Shown here one piece after another: positions 1-11,431 of a stretch of 64,000 bases of DNA (position 1 is its first letter; each line of letters starts with the position of its first letter). The position numbers and the translations under genes were made by a program. Source of the DNA: Kitagawia praeruptora (Eukaryota; Streptophyta; Magnoliopsida; Apiales; Apiaceae). The notes below the pieces were generated by a model, which was given only the letters and a program-made list of their open reading frames with translations, ran no database searches and was not told the DNA's origin. The stretch is from positions 65,194,001 to 65,258,000 of the forward strand of contig CM075353.1 in assembly GCA_037693485.1 (NCBI GenBank), given 5' to 3'.

Positions 1-138
1 AATAGTCAAATATGCCATTAACAAACAAAATTCAATTAAAATCAATCACATACTCTAAAAGACGTTGATCATGCACAATTTAATTTAAAAATAAAATTTA
101 AGATAGCGACTCGTGCCTCGCACGGTTTTTTATGCTAG
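1..138 (+). mobile_element. Possible Helitron 3' end
   Basis: A short hairpin (CGTGC, loop CTC, GCACG, at 112-124) is followed about 10 bases later by CTAG (135-138) and then a T. This is the layout of plant Helitron 3' termini: hairpin, spacer, CTRR, insertion before T. The body would extend left, outside the window. The stem is only 5 bp, so chance is possible. Confidence 0.35.
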
Positions 139-287
139 TTATTAATATAAACCCAAAAATATCACACCATATTTTTCAATCATTAATAAAATATTTTTAA
201 AATTCGTATACCTTGTTTATAACAAGGAAACATTAGTATAATCCGTAAACATGAGTATATTAAATTATATTAAATCTATACTATATT

Positions 288-1091
288 AAAAAAAACCCTA
301 GCAACCTAGCTTCTCTCTCTCGGCTTAATGAGAGTCGACTTCCCCATTTTTCATTAATCAGGCCCCAGATCTACAACCTTCCTCTATCTCTTCAATCATC
401 CATCCTTCCATCAACCCACTTTCGGCCCTCCATATTCTCATCTAACCCCTCTTTCTTGTTTTTCATTCATTTTCATTCAATAAAACTATTTGAGCTTTAT
501 CAGATCTGCATAGGTCTTTAGCTCGAATCTTTAAATAAAAATCATCCCTAGACTCTAAATCTCCGGCTTAACATCATACCAATATTTGGTGTCATTCCGA
601 GGTTTTGATTTTTTTGGGTTTTCGTCTTGCCTTTTGGCATGGTATCGCTCTGTGTGCGATTGTTAGCCGTCATGTTATTTTGATGTTATTTTTGTTTTCA
701 GTGTGTTGAGAATGATTTCCATGGTGTCTTGGAAAATCTGGGAAGCCCGTATCGTAGCTGGAACGGTAGTGAATGTCGCAAGAGCTCACCTTTCATAACG
801 AAAGATTGTTCAAGGGTCTGAACACTGGACTATCACCGGTTTTTTATGTGTGAAGGTCAATTGTGATGCTGCTTTTTTCAGGGATGTTGGTGTCGCTTAG
901 ATTGTTCGAGATTCTATTGTAATCAATTTTTCTGTCAAGAATATTTTAAATATTCAGCTTGTAAAACGATCAGGAAACAATGCGGCTAATTGTTTAGCTT
1001 GTTTGATTGTTTTCCAACCTGGTTGTATTGATATTCGGGGGTTTGTTCCGGCTAAGTTTTCTAGTTAATAAAATTTCTTTGTTTGTCAAAA
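288..1091 (+). mobile_element. Retroposed, internally deleted LINE-like element
   Basis: The insert is flanked by a perfect 16-bp duplication, aaatctatactatatt, at 272-287 and 1092-1107. It ends in a short poly-A after an AATAAA-like signal, as expected for target-primed LINE integration. It starts with aaaccctagcaacctagc, typical of a 5' leader. Only about 560 bp later it runs into the C-terminal RNase H-like part of a plant LINE ORF2. So it is a 5'-leader plus 3'-end derivative rather than a simple 5' truncation. Endonuclease and reverse transcriptase are absent, so it is non-autonomous. Confidence 0.7.
850..1068 (+). pseudogene. LINE ORF2 C-terminal RNase H-like fragment
   Basis: The frame reads VKVNCDAAFF at its start, then IVRD, VKRSGNNAANCLA and GFVPAKFSS before TAA at 1066. 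This matches the C-terminal RNase H-like (RVT_3-type) domain common in plant non-LTR elements: the NCDAAF strand, then the RxxNxxAxxLA helix. An in-frame TAG at 898-900 breaks it. Upstream, around 710-760, the bases read MISMVSWKIWEAR in one frame, also resembling this protein class, but the connection is not open. Non-functional remnant. Confidence 0.6.
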
Positions 1092-1167
1092 AAATCTATA
1101 CTATATTGTAATAGCCGAAACATTGAAAGTTTGGTTGGTCGGTACTGTACATTGTGTTTTTACTTAA

Positions 1168-2386
1168 GAGTTAAAAGCACTTCGTGTACTTGCACTCTGC
1201 TTGTTTCTGCACTTGGGATACTGAACTTCAAAATCCCCCCACTTATAATACTAGAATTTCCAACTTTTTACAAAATGAATATTTCCGTCAATGGCCGCCT
1301 AACTCCGTTAATTTATCGAGGGCAAAACATTCATTTTGAGTATAATTAATCAATTAATTATCCAAACTTATTTAATCAGTTAATTACTTAAATTAATTTA
1401 TGAATTTAGGATTTTATATAAAATTAAATAGTCATACGCATTTGTAAACTACTATTCATCATCTTCTTCAACTCCCCATATTTTTTTCCGGCCGGCGAAG
1501 GGACTTTTCCGGTGACAAAGTTCTACTCCGGCGAGCTGCTTTTGAACATTAAACAACGCACAAATCACTTTCCCATCAATTGGACAGTAGCATACATAAC
1601 AAATACGAACAAGCCCGACCAAAACGACCAAAAGAACAGATTTTTCGGCGAGCTTAACATTTATTCTGGTTGAAATTTGTTTTTGCTCAATCCTAAACCA
1701 AACTTAAAGATTTTGGAATCAAATCAAAGCTTAGAGCTTTTAAAAACTACCCATGACAACCAATCTTACGAATAATCAACGAATAAGGTGAAAAATTCGT
1801 TTGAAACTTCGATCAAAACTTTAAAAATCGAACATCATCAAATCAGAAGCAAACAATGCAATTAACCACATAAAATGACTCCATACAACCTCATGAAGCT
1901 ATTGGAACCTTCAAAATCACTGAACAATTATAAAATCAAAAAGCCCCAAATTCAACCAAGAACCCTATTAAAAAAATTCATATAAATTCGAAAATTTACC
2001 AAAACTGAGATTTGTTGAAAGATTTGGAAATTTGATTTCAAGGGCTTCGATTCGAGTACTTGAACTCCGAAATCCGATATCGATAACAGCTTTGAATTGA
2101 TGTTTGATCTTGAAGAACAAAAAAGGATTTTCTAATTTCTTTTAAATTAAAAGATTTTAAGATAACTATGTAATTAAAAATAATTAAGGTTGGATAATTA
2201 ATTGATTAATTATACTCGAAATGATTGTTTTGCCCTCGATAAATTAACGGAGTTAGGCGGGAATTGAAGGGAGTACTCACTTTGTAAAAAGTTGGAAAGT
2301 CCAGTATTATAAGTGGGTGATTTTGAAGTTCAATAGCCCAAGTACAGAAACAAGCAAAGTGCAAGTACACGAAGTGATTTTAACTC
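1168..2386. mobile_element. Non-autonomous Mutator-like element, 9-bp TSD
   Basis: Perfect 9-bp duplications tttacttaa flank it at 1159-1167 and 2387-2395. Long terminal inverted repeats run about 1168-1370 and 2184-2386, starting GAGTTAAAA and continuing through CACTTCGTGTACTTGCA, CCAACTTTTTACAAA and TTAATTTATCGAGGGCAAAA. Long TIRs plus a 9-bp TSD define a Mutator-like element. The 810-bp interior has no coding sequence I can support; 1480-1540 is locally C/G-richer and could be captured DNA. Confidence 0.85.
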
Positions 2387-2395
2387 TTTACTTAA

Positions 2396-4423
2396 TTACT
2401 CTTTCTTAATTATTTGACTTAATTTCTCTTTTATTTGGAACATATTTATAAAAAAATAACAATATTATAATTCTTAATAACTAACTAATTAGCTTTTTCA
2501 GCTACAACACGTAACCTTTTCCAACTTTTCAAACTACCTTTTTGAGCTACAACACATTACCTTTTTTTAACTTTTCTAACTAAAATTTCTCATTTTCAAA
2601 AAATATCACGAGTTATTCTATTTTATGAAATAATTTAACAATATTGTATAATTAACTAAATATCTTTTTCAGCTTATACATAATATATTTTCTATATTTT
2701 CTAACTAAAATATCTGCTTTTTTAAAATGTCATGGGCAATATATATCTAAATATTTTAATGAAATCATATCAGTTAAAAATTTTAATTCTACAAAATTCA
2801 TATCTTAAAATTTTTAAACATAAATTAAATAAAAATTATATAAGCCTACAAAATTCATATCTTAAAATTTTTAATGATAAATTTCGGTGTTTGATTTTTG
2901 GTATAGTGCATAATAAGTAGACATGAGTATAATTGTTTGTATTTTAGTTCAACAGTTCAACTATACAGTGCATAATGATTATTAAATTTTTAGTAATAAA
3001 TAAGAACAATAAAATCTCATTATAAAGTATATTATACGATTTAATTACTTTATTAAAGATTCAAGATTCGAAACCGTCAACAATATATTTAATTTAAAAT
3101 TTTATATTATAAGTTTCAAAACATGCATGTCATTATCAAATTTATATTAAATAATGTCAAATTAAAATTAAAATAGTTATTGAAAATAATGATTATATAA
3201 AAACATACTTGTAACTGGTTTTAAGTTAATATTTATTTGATTAATTTAATGTTTTGTGTAATTTATGAGTTATTTAAAATGTAAAATTAAAAATAAATTT
3301 GAAAAATAATAAATTTGGATCACGATATTAACTAGCGTTCTACCCCGTGATACGCACCGACCGATAAATTGTATTAATAAAATAATATAAATATTTTTTT
3401 TTATTTTTATTTAGAAAACTATATAATTTTATTGGAATATTAATTAACGTAAGTATAAAATTACTTATCCGTGAATTCATACCAATTGAATTAATATTAA
3501 TAATTATGAATCAATCATCAAAACAAATACAACCCTCGTTGAAAAGTTTAAAATCTTTCTCTTTTTTTTTCTTTTAGATTTCATTTCATTTCTCTCTTTG
3601 TTAGAGAATATTTCTACGTATCATGTAAACAAATTTTTCACCCATATTCTGAGAATTTGGTATATTTATTAAATATTGAATCCTTAAAATATTTATTTAA
3701 TTAATTTATTGAAAATATTTGTATGGTCGTGATTAGTTTTTCGATTACATATTAAAAATGTGTTGAAACTTAATCCTCACGACTCCAATAAATCATTAGA
3801 CTGTTTATCAAAAAAGGCTGCATGTTTCAGCGATATGAGAAAGGATATCTACTGTCCAAAATATATGAAACGAACTTAGTTATAACAATAGAAACTTTCA
3901 TCTAATCTAATTTGCTATGTGATTGTTCAATATCATTTTTACAAATTATATGTCCTTTTGTTAGTGAATTGATTTACTGTGTAAAAAAAATTATCAACTA
4001 ACCAAACAAATTCAATATATCGCGCTCTTCGATTAACATATAATTGTTAGATTTTATGGTTATTGCCCTTAGCTTATTTGTAAACACAACTTAAAATATG
4101 CATTTTCAGTTTGGAAGTTTTTTTTTTGGTTTTTTTTATTCTTTTCTAGTAAAACATGGAATAATAAATTTTAGTTTTCTTTTATTCTTAAAATAAGACA
4201 TATGAAAATGAGTATCACCTATCTTTTTTTAATTTGACTAACTTGTGAAAATAAGCTATTGTCCATAAAATTGAAATCAAGTGTGTAATATATAAACACA
4301 TAATTACATTGTTATATATGTGTCCTTGTAATTCAGATTTTGGGTTAAATAACATGAAATTTATTTTCCTTTAACAATGAGTATATTTTTCCTACATATA
4401 TAATTAAGAAGAAATAGCTTATG
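2396..4423. other. AT-rich intergenic DNA
   Basis: No gene recognised. Short imperfect tandem repeats occur at 2490-2720 (an agctacaacac / ctttttcagct motif) and 2770-2880 (acaaaattcatatcttaaaa twice). The rest is low-complexity AT-rich sequence without open frames of interest. Confidence 0.5.
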
Positions 4424-4580
4424 TAGACCTGACAAATCGTTTTGTACATTCATGTCATGTACTTTAGGGTCTTGAACAAAAATGACATGATATCAAATCG
4501 TGTACACGAAATTAGAACATAAAATGACACTAAATTACACAAATTTTTTCGTGTACATGAAATGAAATACGAGAATAGAA
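4424..4580. mobile_element. One end of a hAT-like element
   Basis: It begins TAGACCTGACAAATCGT and continues with repeated GTACACGAAA / ATGACACGA motifs. The same terminus and internal words occur in the complete hAT-like element at 17186-17929. No matching right end was found nearby, so it looks truncated. Confidence 0.45.
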
Positions 4581-4734
4581 AAAATATAACAATTATATGA
4601 AATATTACTATGTATCCAAGTTATGTAAATATATAATTATATTCTTATTTCTAGTTAACAAATATCTCTCTTTGTGTAGAATCTTTCTACCAAATTATTT
4701 AATTTCTTAGCCATTTTTTCTGCTTTGTTGATAT

Positions 4735-5655
4735 AAAAAAAACTTATAAAAAAATCAAAATTTTGAAGGTATAGATTCTATCTAAGTAATTTAAAATCTG
4801 ATTTCAAATATGATTTTTTCAGATTTTTAGTTAAGTTAGATTATAATTATTTAATATCGATTATAATTGTACAATATATATTATAAAAATCATATAATAA
4901 TATAATTGTGATTGACTTTATATTAAAAGAGTGGTTGATTAATGAATGATTAGTTATGAAATTTAATTTAAAATATATAATAGTATACCGTGACTGATTT
5001 CAAATTAAAATTGTGATTTTATAGTAAATATTTTTTGATTTAAAAAATATGTATTTATGGATATATTTAATAAAATCAATATTGTATTTAAATTCGTTTA
5101 CATGAATTTATTAATTATTTTATTAACAAATTGTGAATAGATATATTTTTGAACCTTTCAAAAAATCGAGTTTTTGAAGATATGGATTTTATCCGAGCTA
5201 TTTAAAATTTGTTCAAATTCGATTTTGTAGTGTTGGCTTATATGCATTTATTAATTAATTTTATTAACAAATTATGAATAAATATATTTTTGAACTTATA
5301 AAAAAAATCAAATTTTTAAAGGTATGGATTTTATCCAAGTTATTTAAATTCTGATTTCAAATCCGATTTTTTCTGATTTTTAGTTAAGTTAGATTATAAT
5401 TATTTAATATCGATTATAATTGTACAATATATATTATAAAAATCAATTTATAATGTATGATAATATGATTGTGACTAGATTTATATTAAAAGAGTTGTTG
5501 ATTAATGAATGACTAATTATAAAATTTAATTTGAAATATATAGTGGTATATCGTGATTGATTTCAAATTAAAATTGTGATTTTCTAGTAAATATTTTTTA
5601 ATTTTAAAAATAGGTATTTATGGATATATTTAATAAAATCATTATTGTATTTAAA
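4735..5655. repeat. Imperfect tandem duplication, period about 560 bp
   Basis: The segment 4735-5100 recurs at about 5295-5655 in the same order. Shared words include gttaagttagattataatt and atcgattataattgtacaa, followed by taaaagagt and ttgattaatgaatga. A partial copy of the unit start lies between them near 5145-5240. Non-coding. Confidence 0.7.
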
Positions 5656-6158
5656 TTAGAAGTGTTAACTAACCATGGTTAAAGAGGTAGGGTGAGATTG
5701 TAAATATGGAAAAATCTAAATTTTAGGAATTAGGTCTGATTGGTCCTAAAATAATTCCTCGATTCTTATTGATTAACTGACGTGTGGTAGACTCAGGTAT
5801 TGTAATAAAAGATTTATATCAAATAAAAACGTTAAAAAAAATAAATCATTCGAAAAAATGCCTCTAATCAACTTCTAACTTTAAGTATTTTTTTAGCTCA
5901 TTACACAAACAAACAGTCATATTTTTAAACTTAAAATCAAAAATGATTTTAAACCCTAGGTTAGGGTCATTGCCAAAGCCAAACAGCCCTATACATGAGT
6001 TATTTTCCAAGTAGGAGTTTATTAGGGACAGGTGGAACTGAAAAATAAGTTTGGAATTAGGTAGATTTGGGGTTTTGGAGGACTCCTGATAATACACAGA
6101 GAAAGAGAGACACGCACGGAGGTTTGATTTGGCATCTTGATTTTTTTCTCGGATAAAA
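5656..6158 (+). promoter_or_regulatory. Probable promoter and 5' UTR of the ARID-HMG gene
   Basis: This is the region immediately upstream of the start codon at 6159. A TGACGTG element (bZIP-type ACGT core) lies at 5778-5784, an AT-rich stretch at about 5800-5850, and a GAGA-rich leader at about 6098-6122. No unambiguous TATA box or start site can be fixed by eye. Confidence 0.35.
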
Positions 6159-9100
6159 ATGTCGTCGACCCATGATGCCAGTAACACTGAGAATGCAACT
6201 GCTACTATTCTTTCTCCATCCTCTTCATCATACCCTTTACCCGAGGCTGAATATATTGATATTATCCAAAACTCTCTTCTTTTTCTTGAAAAGCTTCATA
6301 ATTTTCATGCTTCTTTCGGTTCTAAATTTAAGTAAGTCCCCCCCTTGCATCATTATTTATATGGGTTTCTGTAGGTGTATGTCATTGTTTTGCATTTTTT
6401 TTTCCTGTTACATTTTCTTATTGCGGTGTTTATTAAGTATTTAAATTTATGGGTTTTTATCTAGATACTGATAATCTTGTATCCTATAGAATGGGTTTAA
6501 ATTTATGTTGTTTGTGTTTTTTAATTGTTAGGGTACTGAATTATATGATGATAACAAGAATGGGTTGTTGCTCTTTTAGCTCCTGCTAAATTTCTAATCT
6601 TTACCTTTTGCATCTGTGAAATTTCCAAAGTTTGGCCAGTTCATGTATAGCTCTCCCACTCCTTGTGTGTGTTGACTGGCATCACGGATTACATTCCTCT
6701 CGTAACCTGGTCATTAATTAAAAAGAGTATGATGCCATTGAATGGAAGAAATTATTTTGGTCTATGAATGATTTAGAGGCTAATAGAACAACAAACTAAG
6801 TCAAATATGTTAAATAGCTATTTGTGGTACTCTTATGCTGTTTTTGGTTGAGGAGAATGAATGAAATTAAAAGGAAACAATGGAGGTAGGAAGGAAGATT
6901 TTGAAAAAAAAAGGAGGAGTGCAAATTCCTTCTGATAAGATTTTGGAAGAAAATAAGTATGATGGAGAATGGAGTTCCTTCTCAAAATGGTTGGTTTGAG
7001 TTCTATTATAGGTGGTTAGGAATGATGGAGGAATGAATGCAAATATTTAACATTTACCATTAATATAGTTCAAATCTTATACCATTCCCTCCGATTTTAT
7101 TCGTCCCAAGTTTACTTTTCGTTTTTTAAACTTGAAGCTGATACCTACCGGGGGTGGGGGGGAGTTTACTTCACCTACACAAAGGTTACCTAATACAGAT
7201 TTTTTTTCCTTTCTTGTCATATGTCTTGTCATTTGTTTCCATCACCATCTTTTTTGTAACTCATATCGCATCATTATACACTTCTTTCATCCTGTCCTAT
7301 CCCCTCTGGTCCTTACAAATCATTAATTCCTTAATATCTACAATCGCTTTGCTTAAATTTTTCTTGCTCATCTTCGTTCGACGACCAATCTCCTTTTGGT
7401 CATTACCTTTCCTTGAACCCACCTCTAATGTCTCTTTGGCCACATTCTTAATTGTATAGGCCATGAGTTCTTACATTGTCACGTTTGCTCAAAATCCTCT
7501 CTAGCCAGATTTATCCTTTTAAAGCAATTGTCTCATTAGATATTGTTGTTTAACCTCTAATGCTCTTTTCCTTATTGTTTTAATTAACAATTGATGTTGC
7601 CAAGCAACACACAATCAGAAAGACCATGTAATCCTTGCATACCCCTGTTATTTCATCTCAAAGGAATGTAACTAATTTATTTCTTATCAGACGAATGTAA
7701 TCAGTTTGGGTATTATGCCCTGATCAACTCCCTGCCTCTCTTCTCAAAACAAGAGTTTACAGGCACTAGTTTATATGTGATTGCAAAAATCACGAGCAGA
7801 TATCCCTCTCCAATGTAAAGTGTACCCTCTAAAGCCACCCCTATACATAGGTTTTGTCGTTTTGATCACTCAATTTACTTTTTCACTAAATTATTTACAC
7901 AATCCAAAAGTTTCTTTTAATCTCAAACCAATTTGTGGTGCATGCAAATCTCAGTTTTGAGTCTTAACACATTGTGGTACATACATCTCTTCTATCAATT
8001 ATTAGTGTAAATATATGATCATAAGTTTTAATAATTTTAATGAGGCAAATCTATAGTGGTAACCTTTGTGTAGTAGTTTATTTAATATTGAATGCAACTT
8101 TGGGGGGGGGGGGGTGTTATGAGGTGCAACAGTGGTAATTAAAAGTGTTAGGGATGGGGTTGTTATGGACATGGGGCACCATAATGGATAGAATACCGAA
8201 TTGTGTCTTTGACGAAAGTTAGAAGTCAAGCCTATTTTGGAAAAAATAAGTAGTGTCGATTGTCATAGTTTGGGTAGTTTCTAGGGGTGAGCAAAATAAA
8301 CCGAAACCACAAGGAAAATAAATTAAGAAAACTGAAACCGAACCAAAATAGCGGCTTGGTCTTGGTTTTGTGCTAATGAATGTATTGAATAATCGAATCA
8401 GTTATATTTTTTAAGATATTTTTTTAATTTCTAGGCATCAATTTTACATTCATAAATTATATTACTCCCTCCGTCCCAATGGGATGTTAACATTTGCTTT
8501 TTGCACGGAAACCAAGATAGTGGGTGTAATATTATTAAAATAAATGAAGTAGTGGGTGTAATAGTTATTTTATTGTTAAAATAAGTTAAGTAGTGGGTGT
8601 AATAGTGATTTTATAGTTAAAATAAGTTAAGTAGTGGGTGTAATAGTGTAAAGTATTGTTAAAATAAGTGAAGTAGTGGGTGTAATAGTGTTAAAACTTA
8701 TTATTTTAGGAAATGTTAACAATCTATTGGGACATCCCAAAATAGAAAGTGTTAACAATCTATTGGGACGGAGGGAGTAATAAATTTGTATAATATTTTT
8801 ATATTCCTTATATCCACACTTTTTGACTCCACATAATCGTTGTTGTTAGCTAAAGTCTGGTGCCTTGTTGTTTTTACAAACTGTCATCTATCTAAATGAG
8901 TCTAGTGTCTTGTTTATTTGTCTAAAAAGTATATCACCATGTAATGGCTATTACACTCTCACTCAACAGTGTGATGAGTAAAAGTCTCAAAAATGGTCAT
9001 TGACTTTAATATCTCATTCTATAATAAATAGAAATTTAGGTATTATAATTAATAAAAAGAATTTCCCTTTTACATTATAATAATTTAAAATAAATAATTT

Positions 9101-11399
9101 TTAGTTTTTAAAGTAATTTATATCAACCGAAAAAACAAAAACCAACAAACGGATAATCGAACCGAAAAAAACCGTTTACAACGGTTTAGTTACGGATACA
9201 AGGTCAAAAGTGAACCGATATATACGGTTTGGTAAAGGGTTTAGGTAAAACTGAGCCAAACTGACCCGTGCACACCCTAGTAGTTTTTGAATGGAGGGAG
9301 ATAAGCAGAGAGACATGTCACCAAAGATACATAATGAGCAAATGACACGAAATATGAAAGTTTTAAATCTCTACTTAGACTCGATTGGTAAGAATTCTTT
9401 GAGACTTTTCTTAAGGTGGAAAGATTTAAGTTTGGTAGTACTGGGCTTTTATTACCTTTCATCATTTTGCAACATGCTTGTGATTCGTATTGTTAGTGCA
9501 TGAACAAGGGGTTTTCGGGGAAATGACCCTATAATCCAAGGGTAGAGGTAAATGTTGCGTACATTTCAACCTTCGCTTTGTAAGTGGGATGCACTTCATA
9601 TGTTTTGTGTTGTTTAGTCTAGTTTTCTATGCGATCATGTAACACTAATACTCTTAATAAAATATTTGCTATCTAATGGTTTAGTAATGATTGATAGATT
9701 TGTTTGGGTCAAGATATTTGATTTTTTGCTCTTTAAATGTATGTAAAAAAAAATATCTCTCGGGTTTACAAAAAAATGTGTGTTTGATTTTAGGCCGACC
9801 CATGTAGAGTTTGAAGTCGTTTAGCTGGATTTTTCATCTGAATTAAAATTTAATTACATGAGTCAATTAAATGCTCGTTTTTCGCACATACATATTGGTT
9901 TATTAATTCTTTGATTTTATAGGATAAAATGAAGATTCTAGGTTGGACAACACTTACTGTATTTTTATTTTGAAAAGCAAGTGAGGTTTTGGTGGGGGCT
10001 TTACCATGACACTAACTCTCACACACATGCCTTTATTGCGGCTTTAACACCTTTTCTTACCAAGAAAAGAGCGGTATCCCCTTTGCTTCTATTGTATTGC
10101 TAGGGATTGACATAGCTTAGTCTGCTTCTGTTGTATTGCTAAGGATTGATATTTTAAGTAACAAACCCATCTAGAACCTTAAGGTGTTAGAGGGAGTCCT
10201 TGTTAGCATCTTATATTATCTTAACACTCCTCCCCACTCTAAAAGCCCATTTTTGGGCCGAAGAGTGGATCACGGGAGACCATATTTAGGGCAATAATAA
10301 ATATTAAGAATATTGAGGGTGACAGAGAGTCGAATTTGAGACCTTTACCGGCCTGTACTTTGATGTCATGTTAAGTAACCAACCCATTTAAAACCTAAAG
10401 GTATTAGAGGGAGGGCTTAAACAGGATCTTATACTTTACTTTAACATTCTCCTAGCTCATCGACAACCTTTAAAAGCCCATTTTCGGGTTGAAGAGGGGA
10501 TCACGTGCACCCATCTTTGAGACAATAATTTGTCTTCATGTCCATATTAAATATTGAGAATGTTGGGGGTGGCAGGGAGTCGAACTTGAGACCCCGCCAA
10601 CCAGAGCTCATATACCATTTTAAGTGAACAACTCATCTGAAACCTTAAGGTTTTAGAGGGAGTCCTTACCTGGATCTAATAGTAATATTATTTTAACATG
10701 TATAATATACAATCTTGATACGGTCTTTTGCATCTCGTATCATCCAGGTGGGGAATATCATGTGGGTTGGTAAGTTGTGTTTTCCAAGCGAGTATCATAC
10801 TACAATGAGTAAGATTTAACATTCTTTGAAGAAAGATAACCTGTTACATGATGTGAGATTCATCCTAATAAAGGAACTGGGTACTGATGCTAGAACAAGT
10901 TCTACCATGTACATGATCACAAAAAGATATATTATGTGTCCATATTTGGTGAGGATGATCCATTGGTTATCTGCTCTAAACCTGCCTTCGGCATATTTTG
11001 TTCTCCTAATAAAACAAATCTGAAGTGCAGTTCTACTTTCTTTTACTTTGCAGGGTCCCTACCATTGGAGGAACTGCTTTGGATTTGCATCGTCTTTTTG
11101 TGGAGGTTACATCTCGAGGTGGTATCGAAAAGGTATGTCAACAAATGTACCTTGCTATTTGCAAATAATCTGCATGTAGCTGTTAATATATGTAGAGGTG
11201 GTATGTTTTTGCCATCAATTTCCTTTACTAATAGCTATAAGCATTTTCCCATCTTTTTTATGATGAATTGTATCAGGTTTGGTCTCAGACTGATATTTGC
11301 TATAATGTTAAGTTAAACAAATGAATGAATTCTTATTAGATTGTATTTGCTACTCTGGAAATGATGAATGTGGTCTCTGATTTTGATGGTGGTGAATGT

Positions 11400-11431
<32 letters not shown>

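Larger units (their letters stand above)
8282..9279. mobile_element. Non-autonomous hAT-like element in intron 1
   Basis: The termini are TAGGGGTGAGCA (left) and TGTGCACACCCTA-like (right), inverted to each other. Flanking 8-bp duplications are gtagtttc (8274-8281) and gtagtttt (9280-9287), 7 of 8 identical. The interior near both ends carries AACCGAAACC / ACGGTTT words. A Stowaway MITE (8465-8777) is inserted in it. No transposase. Confidence 0.75.

Noticed and set aside
3332..3360. A second Helitron 3' end on the minus strand (CTAG after a GTGCGTATCAC-like hairpin)
   Set aside because: The stem is only about three base pairs and no matching 5' end was found.
7085..7130. Stowaway-like start (CCCTCCGATTTTATTCGTCCC) in intron 1
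   Set aside because: No inverted partner or second TA could be located.
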